Shown here: positions 30,978 through 44,667 of the stretch, one piece after another | Layout: the number at the start of each line of letters is the position of its first letter | Numbering within the stretch: position 1 is the first letter of the stretch | From: Silene latifolia | Taxonomy: Eukaryota; Streptophyta; Magnoliopsida; Caryophyllales; Caryophyllaceae | DNA length: 64,000 nt | Direction of reading: 5' to 3' | Assembly (NCBI RefSeq): GCF_048544455.1 | Contig: NC_133537.1 | Location: 14,631,541-14,695,540 of the forward strand | The notes under the pieces: model-generated | Told to the model about the DNA's origin: nothing | The model's input: the letters and a program-made list of their open reading frames with translations, nothing else | Database searches by the model: none | Position numbers and translations under genes: made by a program

Positions 30978-33258
30978 TTAGCCGTCGGTTGCATCCATGA
31001 GGTCGCCCTCCTGTTGTAAGGACGGGCTTTTCCCCCTCTCTGACTTCCTTGCCACTTTGAGGGATTGCATGTTGCACCCTCTGGCGGATATCTGGGTGTT
31101 GACCACCTCGTCCTTCTCGTCCTTGGAGACGAGCTTATGCGCTTCCCCCCGGTCCGAGACATACATCAGTGTCAGGGCCCGTATGGACATCACCGCGTCG
31201 GCCTCGCTCAGAGTGACTCGGCCGATAAGAACGTTGTAGGCGGACGAGCCGTCAATGACCACGAACTCAGCTAAGACATTCTTGGCCGCAATCCCTTCGC
31301 CGAACATCACCGGTGATCCCGATTGACCCTGGGGGTACTAGTCCGGCCCCGGAGAAGCTGTACGGTGGACCGGTGCAAGGGCTTAGGTCCTTGACTTTCG
31401 GTGCCGAGGCCGAGGAAGCATTCCCGAACATGATGTTCGTGTAGGCGCCCGTGTCAATCAGGCACCTCTTGACCAGGTGGTTGGAGATGTCCAAGTGGAC
31501 TATGAGTGGGTCGCTGTGAGGAGCGATGACTCCCTCGTAGTCCTTCTTCCCAATAGTCATATCGGGGATGTTGGGAGCGGGGACCGCTGTTTTGGGCACA
31601 AAGTTGATGGCCCGATACGACTCGTTCAGTGCCGTTTGTGCCCATGAGCGGACCCACCGTTCTCGTTGCCCCCGATGACAACATGGATCACTCCTATCCG
31701 TTCAAAGACGGATTTCTTATTTGAACCGCCGGCCTCAGTCTTTTGGCCTTTGGCAACATACTTGCCGAGGCTCCCCTTCCGGATTAGCTCTTCGATGGCA
31801 TTCTTCAGATGCCGGCAGTTGTCAGTAAGGTGACCGGTGTGGCCGTGGTACTCACAGTACTGGCTCGTGTCACCGTCTCCCTTCGGCTTGGGAGGCCTTT
31901 CCCATTTCTGGCCCTCGCCTTTGCTCAGGGCGAAGACCTCGGCGGCAGATACAACCAGGGGGGTGTGATCATGGTACCGCCTTTGGTGGTATGTTCCTGA
32001 ACTCCCCCCGGCGCCCGCCGAGCTCTGCTTTCTGGCAGATTTATCAGACCGTGACCCATTATTGTCACGGCGTCTTTCATCCGGGTTGTCCTCCCGGTGG
32101 CTTTTCTTCTCTGAGTGCCCAGCCTCGCTGTGGCCTACCCAGGTCTTGTGATAGTCCTCTACCTTGATGGCTTGATCGGCCATCTTCCTGGCGGCGTCTA
32201 AGCCCAGGCCTCCGGACTTGATGAGCTCGTTTTTTAAGTCTCCCCTTGGGAGACCTTTCATCAGCGCGAAGGCCGCCAGCTCGGGATTAATCTCCCGAAT
32301 TTGCTGAACTCGCATCGAACCTCTTCACATAGCTTCAGAGACTCGCCCCCTCCCGCCTAATAGTTAGGAGGTCCGAGCGTCTCCACGGCCTTCCTCTTAT
32401 TGCAAGAGTCTTTGGGCTAGGAAGGCGTCCCTTAGGTCGGCGTAATAAAGATACCGAGCCGTCGGGCAGACCCTTTGTACCAACTCTGAGCCATCCCATG
32501 CAAGGTCGTTGGGAAGACTCGGCACCAGACTTCATCGGGTTGCTCCCACACCGACATGTACGACTCAAAGGCCTCGGCATGGTCGGTGGGGTCGCTATCC
32601 CCTTTGTAGGTGAACGCCGGCAATTTTAGTTTGGTCGGCACGGCGGTGTCAAGGACATAGGCACTGAGGGGCTGTCTGACCACGTGTCGAATGACACGCG
32701 GCGATCGGCTCCTCGCATTCCTAGTCCGGCCCCTCTCCTCGTACTGGGTGGGGCTTCTCCTCCGACTATGGTAAGTCGGGCTTCTTCCCCGACTCTGACG
32801 AGTCGGACTTCTTCACTCCTCTGAGGCAGGCCTCGTCGGTGCCGTGGCGGCCGCTGTCCTCCGCGGGTGCGGGAGGAGCTTAGGTCTACCACTGGCACGC
32901 TGGGCTCCTCCGGCGTCTTCACGGGGCCAGCTTCTTCCAGTGCTCCATTCAAGTCTCTTGGAGTCACGTTCTGGGCCCTGGTCTCCTGGACGGGTTCCGC
33001 CGCTCTTGTCGGTGTGACAGTGTGAGCCGACGTACTACTAATGAGGTCCAGGAGTAGCTTCAGTTTCGCTACATCAACCACATGCCCCATGATGGTGACC
33101 TGGTTGGCGGGCAGCGGCGTATCTGGTATTATTGGCATCCCGTACTCCGGCTGTATTACCCGGCCGGTGGAGGGCTGCGCAACTCCAGAGTTGTGGACGG
33201 TGTCATCTTGGCAGAACTCGGTTTCGTCAGTTACGAATACCTCTTGTTGTTTTGACAT
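30978..33258 (-). pseudogene. gag-protease of element B, frameshifted
   Basis: Gag starts at 33,258 (MSKQQEVFVTDETEF). The capsid-like part follows (FTYKGDSDPTDHAEAFESYM, WCRVFPTTLHGMAQSWY, then NPELAAFALMKGLPRGDL), and the zinc-knuckle-like CEYHGHTGHLTDNC lies near 31,850. Protease follows at 31,000-31,600 with active site IDTGA and the later VIDGSSAYNVLIGR. Frames change near 32,680, 32,430-32,330, 31,620 and 31,310, so no single polyprotein is readable. The coding sequence ends at 30,978 without continuing to RT. Confidence 0.82.
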
Positions 33259-33330
33259 CTTCTTAGCTTTTTTGGGTGGGTTTTTGTTTTGTTGTTTTGG
33301 GAATGAATGTGACTAGCTTCTAGTATCTCT

Positions 33331-33347
33331 CCCCACAGACGGCGCCA
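33331..33347 (-). other. Primer binding site of element B
   Basis: On minus TGGCGCCGTCTGTGGGG lies 2 nt from the 5' LTR end. Its first nine bases fit a plant tRNA-Asp 3' end; the rest fits loosely. Confidence 0.7.
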
Positions 33348-33349
33348 AT

Positions 33350-34196
<847 letters not shown>

Positions 34197-34197
<1 letters not shown>

Positions 34198-34480
34198 TTC
34201 GATTGATTCGATTTGAGTTGATTGGATCGATTGATTGATTGATTCGATTCGATTGATTTAGCTCCATTAAGTTGATTGATTGATTCGCTCATTAAGTTGA
34301 TTTGATTCGATTCGATTCGATTGATTGAGACAATTTGGTCAAAAAAACAGGCCTTATTTTTATTTCTACTCTTATTCAGTTTAGTTTAGTTGATTCGATT
34401 CGGCTTCATTGATTGATTGATTGATTCGATTCGGCTAAACACGTTGATTCATTTGATTCGGCCCCACTAAGTTCAGCACA
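34197..34480. repeat. GATTGATTCGATTC-type repeat, second block
   Basis: The same motif mixture as 25,105-25,258, interrupted by about 60 bp containing AAACAGGCCTT. Confidence 0.65.
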
Positions 34481-34593
34481 TTTCATTTCTACTTATCTTA
34501 AACTTATAGGTTTTATTAATATTTTAATATTTATTTATTTATTTATTATTATTATATTAAAATTGTTATATCAATATTATTAATATTTTTATT

Positions 34594-35425
34594 ATGGGAA
34601 GTGCTAGGGCGACACCGGGTGTTACCGAGTTTCGGTAACACCCTAATAAAAAAATAAAAAAAAAAGTGAAAAATTAAGAAGTAGTTTTCGTTTTGCGCCA
34701 AAATCGTAGGGATAAAACCGTAATTTACAAACTATTATATTGCTAAATTAATAAAAAATACTAATTAAAATTAAACTATATCTATATCTAATGTATTATA
34801 CAACAATGCATATCATAACACAAAAACTGGCATGTAAAAACTCTCTCTCTCTCTCTTCCCCTCTTCTCTAAAAAAAACCTAGCCTTCATCAATCAATTTT
34901 GGGGCTTCCATCGACTATTGATCGATGGTAAGCCCCCAAAAAGCTTTATTTATCAATTTTTAGTATGAAACTTTATGAATTAATCAATAAAAGTCTCCCT
35001 TTTGATGAGATCCGTTTGTCTGTCTCTATTTTCGGAGTTTTTTCAGTCCTTGTTTTTCTAGGTTTTAGTTCTATTGGAAATATAGATAAGAGCACTTTGG
35101 TCGTTCTTCTTATGGTGAAGATGCGGAAGGTCAGTTTCGTAATAGATTGTTATATGGTATTAGATATGTTGTCAGTTTGTTGGTTGCACTCAATTTGGTC
35201 AGATGAAATCGTCTCTCGTGAAGGCTCAAAATCCTATGATCCTCTTGTGAAAAGCTGTTTGCGGCGATATGATAGAGGACGTGCTTTGGAGCAATTCAAG
35301 TTTACAGATCTTTCTTTGAACAAGATTTTATTTTATTTGGTTCTAATCGAGTTGTATCCGTTTAAATTTGTCACATGTTGTAGATGTCGTATGACTATTT
35401 ATTAATGAATTGATTCTTTCTTTCA
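34594..35425 (+). other. Unrecognised repeat-like segment with a 146-codon ORF and poly-A tail
   Basis: It starts with GGGCGACACCGGGTGTTACC, has a (CT)n-rich leader near 34,840, an ATG at 34,926 with a splice-donor-like context, an ORF at 34,965-35,405 without known domains, and ends in a 14-base A run. It could be an old retrocopy or non-autonomous retroposon. No family recognised. Confidence 0.35.
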
Positions 35426-35441
35426 AAAAAAAAAAAAATAC

Positions 35442-35599
35442 GCAACACAATTTAGAATTATTGAATGTTTTCTTGATTTTGGAGATGTAATTCAAATCAT
35501 TTAAAACTTGATTTATTTAGCAACACAATTTAGAATTATTGAATGTTTTCTTGATTTTGGAGATGTAATTCAAATCATTTAAAACTTGATTTATTTAGT
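35442..35599. repeat. Perfect 79-bp tandem duplication
   Basis: CAACACAATTTAGAATTATT...TTTATTTAG occurs at 35,442-35,520 and again at 35,521-35,599 with no difference seen. Confidence 0.93.
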
Positions 35600-35871
35600 A
35601 TGAAGTATTGATACATGTAATTTAGTAATTAGTTCATATCTTCTTGCTTGTAAACGAAACGGATGCTCTTTAGCACGGTATACCCAAAGAACTAGCCCAT
35701 TACTTGTGTAATTGATGAATGATGTAGATCTTATTTTATGAAATTGGAAAGAGATGGCTTGATCATATTAAGGGGGAGAATTGTTCATATTATTATATAC
35801 CCCTGGTGTTACTCTATCGCCATCTCATTTTTCTTTTATTATTGTTATTAATTAATTAATTAATCATCACA

Positions 35872-35945
<74 letters not shown>
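35872..35945. repeat. (ATT)n microsatellite
   Basis: About 24 uninterrupted units in AT-rich non-coding DNA. Confidence 0.95.
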
Positions 35946-36507
35946 GAATACTGTGATTACTACAATCATATAATATCGATATTAATATAAATAATACAAT
36001 TACTAACACTCTTATTAATATGAATATGAATTAATTATAATATTATTAATAACATTGCTACTATTAATTTTAATAAACTAATATTATTATTAAAAATATA
36101 ACTATTATTACTTTTATTATAAATACGTTTTTTTTTTTAAATACGAACTTTATTTGTTCACATACATTTTTTCTTGAACATTCCATTTAGTACCCTTTTT
36201 TACCTAAAACCTAACCAAATTAACTCCTAAATCATCATTTTTCCTAAAACTTATTCTAATTGCTCAAATGACTCAAAAGATTGATTCCAATTTAACAATT
36301 AATAAAGTATTTTACTTTTTTTATCAATTATTAATATTATTTGTTTATTTTTAATTAATCATTCAAAATTTATTTGTTTGTTAAAGATAAAATTAGGATT
36401 TGTTAACTTTTATTTATTTAATTAATTAAATTAGGATTGATGGTGGTTCTTGGTGGCTACCTAAACACTCAAATTAGTATAATTATTAGTATATATTATT
36501 ATTAGTA

Positions 36508-36521
36508 ATCTTCTTCTTCTT

Positions 36522-36613
<92 letters not shown>

Positions 36614-36770
36614 GTAAAAACTTTAATATAATAATAGTAATAATATTAATGTAATGATGTAATAGTATTAATATTAATAAATATAAATATAAATATAATA
36701 ATAATAATAATAATAATTATGATTATAATTATAATTATAATTATTATTATAATTATAATTATAATTATTA

Positions 36771-36811
<41 letters not shown>

Positions 36812-36867
36812 TTATTTTATTTTTTATAAAAGGATGCGCGCAACTTTCATTAAAAGAAAAATAAAAG

Positions 36868-36924
<57 letters not shown>

Positions 36925-36930
36925 TTGGTT
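36508..36930. repeat. Compound microsatellite (TTC)n, (ATT)n, (AAT)n, (ATA/TAT)n
   Basis: (CTT)n at 36,508-36,551, then alternating ATT, AAT and ATAATT blocks up to 36,925, followed by GATTCGATTG repeats to about 37,080. Confidence 0.93.
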
Positions 36931-37469
36931 GATTTGATTCAATCACTTTAGTTCGGTTCAACTCCATTCGTTGATTCGATTGATTCGAGCTCCATTTAGT
37001 CGATTCAATTGATTCAACTCGGTTCGATTAATTTATTTGGTTTTGCTCCATTCGATTGATTCGATTGATTTGATTAAAGCTTAAAAAGCAGAAAGAAACA
37101 GGGTCTTAATGGGTTACTCGTATCAATGTATTTTATATTTGAAATAAAATGATATCAAATACTCTGTAGACTCTTATAATCATTCTATATATTTTAGTTC
37201 CATTTTAAAATTAAATTAGTACTTATGTGGTACTCCGTATCTCTTAATTCCGAATGGATCACATGAGTACCATTGGAAAGTAGATTCTCGGTCTCATTTT
37301 GTATCCCAATATTTATTCTTGTGACATATCATTAGTTTAGTAGAAATTGTTATCTATTTTTACTATATGCATCATGATGTATCGCACGATAAAGACATTT
37401 ATACAGGAGATGAGACACAAAAATAGGATAAGTGATCTCAACTCGTACCATTGATCCTTTTAATGAATA

Positions 37470-37835
37470 AATGCAGTAAGAGGATTATAAATCTGATGTA
37501 CTACCTCCAATTCTATAGTTTATGAGCATTTTAATAAAGTTTTTGAGTTTAATTTTAAAATTTCTGAGTTTTACTATAAAGTTTCTGAGTTTATTCACTT
37601 AAACATTAAGTTCTAAAAAATTACAATAAAACTAAAAAAAATCACTTTAAGTTTAGTTAAATTTGAGTTTTGACGGAAAAAATATTAAAATCTAACTTAT
37701 AAACTTTAATATGCTCAATAAAATACACATATGCTCAAAAACAAATAAAGTTTGAGGTAATAAGCTCAGAAAAAATACATATATGCTCAAAAAACAAAAA
37801 AATTAGAGGTAGTACATCCAATGTATGTTCCTTTT
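37470..37835. mobile_element. MITE with GATGTACTACCTCC / GGTAGTACATC termini
   Basis: Inverted ends GATGTACTACCTC and GAGGTAGTACATC enclose about 300 bp rich in TTTGAGTTT and GAGCAT motifs. A second copy lies inverted at 58,635-59,015, with shared flanking TAAGAGGATTATA and GGAACATACAT that set the outer limits. Confidence 0.7.
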
Positions 37836-38469
37836 TTCGAATAAATAGCCTAATAATTTGGGCTACTAAATGAGAATAAATTACTAACTTTTGTTCTTGT
37901 ACTTTAGTCTTTTAATAATTTAATATCCCCTCTTATGAAATACGAAATCATTCACGTTACAAGGAAATTACAAGGAAATGCTCTCCATAGTTAAATGGTT
38001 CAACAATAAATTTTGCTTCAAACGGTCTTATTTTCGTATCAGAAAGTGTTACCATTTTTTAATATAATGTAATCATTGAATGTCAAAATGTTATAATTAA
38101 AGTTGTCACTTTTTTACCCTGAAAATAATGGTGATATTTTATCAGAAATAAAAACATTTTATCATAATAAAATGACTTCATTTAATCCATCTGATTCCAT
38201 ACGGAAAATTACTCGTCTAAAATACTGCATACGTCGGAATGTATATACAAATTGTTGACTTCATATTGTTAATAATTTAGTATATGTTGCGTTACGTGGT
38301 TGGTATCTAAGAATGCATGCTTCTTACCTATAACTTAGTCACTCTTTAGCTTAATAATAAAGGAAAATTCATTTGTGCAATCAAAGTTAATTTAAGATTA
38401 ATGATCACGCACGTACTAGTGTATCACCCAACAATTCGTAAACCTCATCATAAAACATTAAAACATTGA

Positions 38470-38560
38470 TGAGAACGAGAATTAGCTCAAGTGGTAAGAG
38501 TTCTCTTATCCTAATCATGAAATTAAAAGTTCGATTTTCACTTGCGATATAAATGCGCTC
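38470..38560 (+). mobile_element. tRNA-derived SINE head (partial)
   Basis: An A-box-like TTAGCTCAAGTGGTAAGAG is followed 37 bases on by a B-box-like AAGTTCGATTTTC, with the spacing of RNA polymerase III promoters. No clear tail. Confidence 0.45.
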
Positions 38561-38799
38561 ATTTAAACCAAAAATAAATAAATCATAAAACATTAATGCA
38601 TTTATACGCACAAGATGATACTCCATAAATAGAATAATACAACTTAAAAAAAAAAATACAATACAAAGTTTCGAAAAGAACGGTCTTTCAATAAGTTATT
38701 CGTAACTTTTTGAGTATCTTTCATATCTCTTTTATGGTTAATGATCACTTAAAATGATTGTAGAAATGATAATTCTTATAGACACATAAACTTTGGGCC

Positions 38800-40975
38800 A
38801 GATGTGACATGACTGTACTTCAGTGGATCAAAAACTCCATTGAAAAGAAGCTTCGAGATAATTTCTTGTATGTTACCTACTGCGTTGGTTGAACGGTATG
38901 GGCAAGTGAATAGCATAGAACTCTATCAGTTGAAGAAAGACCTCAATGGCATAGTTCAGGACAATCTCCCTGTTGTGGATTATTATGGTCATTTGAAGAG
39001 AACCTGGGAGGAGATTGATGATCTTGACCCTATTCCCTTATGTACATGTGGAGCAATGAGTGATTGCACATGTAATATGTTCAAGAGGATCCTTGATAGA
39101 GAAGCACAATCCAAGCTAATTCAGTTATTAATAGGACTGAATAGCACTTATGATGAAAGAGCATGTACTCACCATGGAGCTTATGCCTACTATCAACAGA
39201 GTTTTAGGATTGCTTCAGAAAGTGGAAAAACAGAAACAAATCAGTGACACAATGGAGAATGTCCCTGAGGCAAATGCTTATGTAGGTTACAGAACTCCTA
39301 CATCTACAGATGATACTATTGATCACTCTTCTAAGAAACAGAAGACTGATGCTGAAGATGAAAAGGCTCAGAAGAAATGTGCTCACTGCAACAAGAAAGG
39401 GCATCTGGTTGAAAACTGCTTCCAGTTGCAGACTTGTACTTTTTGCAAGATAAAGGGCCACATTCGTGAGCATTGCTATAAGCTGAAGAAGTTATTGGCT
39501 GCCAAGCACAAAGCTGAGGGAGGTAGAGACAATAGAAATGACAGAGGGAGGGGTGGATACAGAAGGAGCTAACAATGCTAATGCTTCATATTATGATGAT
39601 GAGGACTTTGATGATGCAGATCTTTCTCCTTTTGATGAGAAGCCTCAGTCTTCACATTCAAGGCACCTGAATTCCAGCTCATTCACTGATCAAGATGATC
39701 TGGTTTCTGGCTTGGTGGACACCATTACTGACAAGGTATTGAAGGATATTTCTCAAAGGTTTCCTGCGTCTTCTGGTTCAGCAAATGCTTCACAATCTGT
39801 GAACTTCTCAGGTAACTTTAAATATTCTCATGCTTATGCTATTATAGACTCATCTAATGCATCTAGTTGGATAGTTGACACTGGTGCATCTGATCACATG
39901 ACTGCAAATATTCACTAGCTGCATGATATCATCATACTAAAAAGGCCAATCACAGTTTCACTACCTGATGGCACTTTAAAAACAGTGTATAAAACAGGTT
40001 CTATGCAATTAACTGAGCATATCAAACTCAAAAATGTGTTTGTAGTTCTTGGTTTTAGGCAAAACCTTTTATCTGTTGGATCATTGCTGCAACACACTAA
40101 TATGTGAGTCATAGTTTTTGTTACTCAATGTTGGTTCCAGGACCTTTCAAGTAAGAAAGTGTTGGCTACTGGAAGAAAGCAAGCTAGCTTATACAGGATT
40201 TCTCAGGCCTTGGATTTTAGAAATAATATCATGGATTCAAAATGCAAAAGCTTAAATAATCATGTTCAATATAATAGTTGTATGAAAAACTTAGATTTTT
40301 ATCTGCTACATCAGAGGCTTGGTCATAAATCTATAGATAAACTTAAGCATGTTTCTGGAACTTAATTTTGCAATAAAAATGGATCATTTGATTGTCAAAT
40401 CTGTATTATGTCAAAGCATCATGCACTACCTTTCACTAGAAGTATATCTCATGCATCTGATATTTTTGAGCTCATACATATGGATGTTTGGGGCCCATAC
40501 AAAGTTAGTACCGTGACTGGTGCAAGATCTTTTCTAACCATAGTTGATGACCATTCTAGGTCCACTTGGACATACCTAATTCAGAATAAGCAACAGGTTC
40601 CACACATTATTAATGACTTTCTAGTGCATGTAGAAAATCAATTTAGTGGCAAGATTAAGATTGTAAGGACTGATAATGGAACAGAGTTTATTCAAGAACC
40701 TTGTAGATTAATGTTTGGTGAAAAGGGTATCATACATCAAACTAGCATAGCAGAAGTGCCTCAACAAAATGCAAGGGTAGAAAGAAAACACAGGCACTTG
40801 TTAGATACTGTAAGAGCTTTGAAAATTCAATCCAATCTACCTTTAAAATTTTGGGGGGAATGCTTACTTACTACCACCTACTTGATTAATAAGATGCATG
40901 TTGCTAAACTGCAATGGAAACTCCCCATGAAATGTTGTTTGGAGAGGTTCCATGTTATGAGGATCTAAGAGTTTT
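38800..40975 (+). pseudogene. Copia 2 gag, protease and integrase (broken)
   Basis: Gag of the UBN2/retrotran_gag type (VERYGQVNSIELYQLKKDL, LPVVDYYGHLKRTWEEID) with two zinc knuckles (CAHCNKKGHLVENC and CTFCKIKGHIREHC) at 39,380-39,480. Protease has IVDTGASDHM near 39,880. Integrase at 40,408-40,970 has HMDVWGPY, FLTIVDDHSR, RTDNGTEF and QQNARVERKHRHLLDT. Frames shift near 39,160 and 39,570, stops lie at 39,916, 40,105 and 40,363, and a further shift is near 40,917. Confidence 0.87.
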
Positions 40976-42049
40976 TGGATCCTTATGTTTTGCTACTGTA
41001 CTGCTAAATTAAGAGACAAGCTTGGTTAAAAGTGTGTTTTTCTTGGCTATCCTTATGGAAAGAAGGGATATAAACTATATGATCTTGACAAATATGTTAT
41101 CTTTACTAGTAGAGATGTGATATTTAAGGAAAGCATTTTTCCTTATAGACACTCTACTATCAAAGATAATTTACTACAAGACACAGGACATACTACACAA
41201 TTTCATGTTACAGGTGATACACCTTATAGATCTTTTATAGAAGATCTCAACAATTCCAATGATTCTAATACAAATTCCTTTGTCAATACTGACACACCTG
41301 TTAATACTGATAATGCAACAGTAGACATGGAGCAACTGGACATCATTACTGCTGATGGCAGTACTCCATACACAGGTCATGAAACTGAAAATAACACTTT
41401 CCTTCAGGATAATTCCTCTATTCAGACAAATACTGATAATAATGTTGATGCTACTGTTATATCACAGAATGTGACACACACAGAGCCTATTATCAGAAAG
41501 ACCTAGAAAACCTTCTACTATAAAGATTTTTATTGTCCCAAAGTGACATAGAAAACTCATACCAGTTTACATGCTGGTGTTCTTGATGAGTTGCCAATGT
41601 TTGATAATTCTTACTTGGCATCTATGAACAATGTATTCCTTGAATATGAACCTAATCATTTTGATCAAGCTATTCAAGATGTAAGGTGGAAAGAAGCCAT
41701 GGATAAAGAACTGGCAGCCTTAGAAGCTAATCATACTTGGATAATGGCAGACTTATCTCAGGGCAAGAAAGCAATAGGATCCAAATGGATTTATAAGATA
41801 AAACACAAAGCTGATGGGTCAGTTAAAAGATTTAAAGCAAGATTGGTTGTAAAAGGATATACTCGGGTTAAGGACATGGACTATAAGCATACTTTTTTCC
41901 CTGTTGCAAAACTGGCAACATTAAGGACTCTCATTGCTCTGGCTGCATCCAAGGGTTGGTTGCTGCACCAACTGGATATCAACAATACCTTTCTGCATGG
42001 ATATCTAGATGAAGAAGTATACATGGTGCCTCTACAGGGTTATAATGTA

Positions 42050-43499
42050 TTGCCAGGCTAATCGTATACCTATCAAAAATAACCAACTGGTCTCTAACTA
42101 ATATAGCTAGGGAAGTCGGGATCGTATCCACAGGGAGGCAAGATATCTGCTAAAGGTCCGTCTATTGGGTCGCAAAATGGGGATTTGATTTTGGTTTCTA
42201 AACTAATAAGAGATTAAGAGAAAGAGAAATTAAACAAGAGTAATAAAAGTAGAGAAATGTGATAAAGATGATCAAATAGAGAAAGTATGTCAGGATTTTG
42301 GTTCACCATGGTAGTCTATCGACTCAGCTGCAAATAGCCTAGACAATCTACTGTGAGAAAGATACAGGAAAGGTCCTTCCGGTCCACTTTCTATCCTAGA
42401 ATCCCACTAACTTAACTTCCGTCCTCATTAGGGTAGTCTACTGTTCATAGCAGGTCTATTTAATCCAATCTTCCGATCTAGGAGTAAAATTAACCAGATT
42501 AAAGGTAACTTAGAAGCGTGCACTCAACTAAGTTGATATTACAGTTAAATTGCTATGGGACAGATTCTCACAAATAAATTGTCTAGTCTATTCGCTACAT
42601 CGTCACAATATTACAAAGGATTCCCTAATCCTGACATAAAAGGAATTAGCTACTCATAATATTAATGGTGTCAATAATAACAATAATGAGTGTACTAATC
42701 AAAGGCATAATAAAATAATGATAATTAAGCATAAACTAAATTAGGGCAGAAATAATAGAGAGAAAACAAAGATTAAAGTAAACAAAGTAAATAAGATTAA
42801 GATCAAGGAAGAAAGAGTGATTACAATCAAAAGCAATCCAGCGTAAAGATCAATCCACAAGCAAAGTACGAGATTAAGAGATTAAGCAGTAGGTTTAGAA
42901 GCAAAAGTAGAAGAAGAGTATGTGAAAGATATCTAATGACCTAATTAACGATTGCTTAAATAGGAAAAACAAAGCTTAAACAAAATTATCGTAACCCGGG
43001 TCACTAAAGCCCGCATGGAATAGAAAACCACTTGATCGAGTGAATTCAGACCACTCGATCGAGGTCTCCTCAAGCTTTTCCTCTCGATCGAGTAAATAAA
43101 GCTCTCGATCGAGGAACTCCAGCAATCAGCATTTCGATCGAGCATGTAAAAGTACTCGATCGACCTCTCGTGTCATTCAAACCACATGATCGAACCATAA
43201 AGCCTCTCGATCGAGTGATTTTCTTCAGATCAGCCTTTTAAGTTGTCTTTGACCGCTTCGTTGACCACTCTTCACGCACTCCAAGGTATATTTCTTGCTC
43301 TAACATTCCCGTCTCCTCATTATGCATGCTAAATAGGACGAATAGAGTACAGTCTCACCACTTTCAGGTTCATTTATGCAAATTAGACAAAACAAACCAA
43401 AGTAGCCAATTCAGGGCATTTTGTAATACATAACGATACAAAAGGCATAGAAATGCGTGCAATAAAAGGCTAAAAAGATTATATAAATTGCACGTATCA
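42050..43499. mobile_element. 1,450-bp insertion with perfect 8-bp flanking repeat, family not recognised
   Basis: It interrupts the Copia RT codons. ATAATGTA lies on both sides (42,042-42,049 and 43,500-43,507). It starts TTGCCAGGCTAATCG and ends TGCACGTATCA; no inverted termini are visible and no ORF is supported. Near the left end is GGGATCGTATCCACAGGGAGG, a sequence type I recall as common in plant repeats. The right half carries a cluster of CTCGATCGAG palindromes. Confidence 0.8.
43018..43223. repeat. Cluster of eight CTCGATCGAG palindromes
   Basis: Eight exact or near copies of CTCGATCGAG at roughly 18-40 bp intervals with unrelated spacers, such as ACTCGATCGAGGTC, CTCTCGATCGAGTAA and GCTCTCGATCGAGGAA. 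Exact copies are 10-bp perfect palindromes. Confidence 0.9.
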
Positions 43500-44667
43500 A
43501 TAATGTACCTGTTCAAGGTCAAGCATGCAAGTTGCAGAGATCATTGTATGGACTAAAGCAAGCATCAAGACAATGGAACATTGAGTTGACAAGATATCTC
43601 CTTAGTTTGGGTTTCATTTAGTCTAAACAAGACTATTCCTTATTTACTAGGGCAAATACAAAAACAGGCTCTTTCTTGATAGCCTTGGTATATGTAGATG
43701 ATGTCTTGTTGACAGGAGACAACCAAATTGAGATACAAGATGTAAAGAAAGGATTAGATCAGACTTTTACCATCAAGGACCTAGGTTTAATGAGATACTT
43801 CTTAAGACTTGAGGTGGCAAGGAATGAATCTGTTATTACTATTAACCAAAGAAAATACACACTTGATATCATCAAAGATTTGGGAATGGAAGAATGTACA
43901 GAGACTAGTTTTCCTTTGCCTAAAGGATTGAAGTTGAGCACTGACCAGGACCCAGAAAGTTACAGATAGAAGACTGGTTGGAAGGTTGTTATATCTCAAC
44001 CTAAGCAGACCTGATATTTCCTATTCGGTTCAACATCTAAGTCAATTCTTGACTCAATCTAGAAAATCTCATATGCAAGCAGCAACACATGTGGTCAGAT
44101 ACCTCAGACACACTGTTAATGCAGGATTATTCTATTCAGCAAGAAGTGACCTGCAGCTTAAGGGCTATAGTGATGCAGACTGAGGATCTTATGCATTCAG
44201 TTGCAGGTCCTTAAGTGGTTATTGTATCTTGTTGGGTAATTCTCTGATTTCTTGGAAAACAAAAAAACTGTTAGCAAAAGCTCCACTGAAGGAGAGTACA
44301 GGTGCATGTCCTACACTGCCAGTGAGCTAGTCTGGTTAAAAAGATTACTTGTTGACATACATGTTGAAGTACCTAGACCTATTGTACTGCACTGTGACAA
44401 CAAGGCATCACAACACATAGCCCAAAACCCCGTGTTCCACGAAAGGACTAAACATCTTGACATAGACTGTCATTATGTTAGGGAGAAGCTACAGGAAGGT
44501 TTTTTGGCAACCAGACATGTTAGTTCTGGCAGACAGCTTGCTGATATCATGACCAAACCTTTAGGAACTCAACAACATATGTTCTTATCTGACTTGCTAG
44601 GAATGAAGTTTCTAAAGCCTGTTCAAGCTTGAAGGGGGACTGTATATTATCCAGCTTGAAGGGGGAC

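Larger units (their letters stand above)
41591..44632 (+). pseudogene. Copia 2 RT and RNase H, interrupted by an insertion
   Basis: RT N-terminal half at 41,591-42,049 ([49 protein letters not shown]) resumes after the insertion at 43,508 (SLYGLKQASRQW, ALVYVDDVLLTGD). RNase H at 43,986-44,632 (KSSTEGEYRCMSYTASELVW, LHCDNKASQHIAQNP, KHLDIDCHYVREKL). YVDD is intact. A stop near 43,620, one at 43,967 and frame changes near 43,975 and 44,250 break the frame. The N-terminal frame meets a stop soon after entering the insertion. Confidence 0.88.

Noticed and set aside
34965-35405. 146-codon ORF as a real gene
   Set aside because: No recognisable domain; kept only as part of an uncertain retroposon-like segment.
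43018-43223. CRISPR-like array of CTCGATCGAG
   Set aside because: Plant nuclear DNA, 10-bp palindromes with irregular spacing inside a mobile insertion; not a CRISPR.
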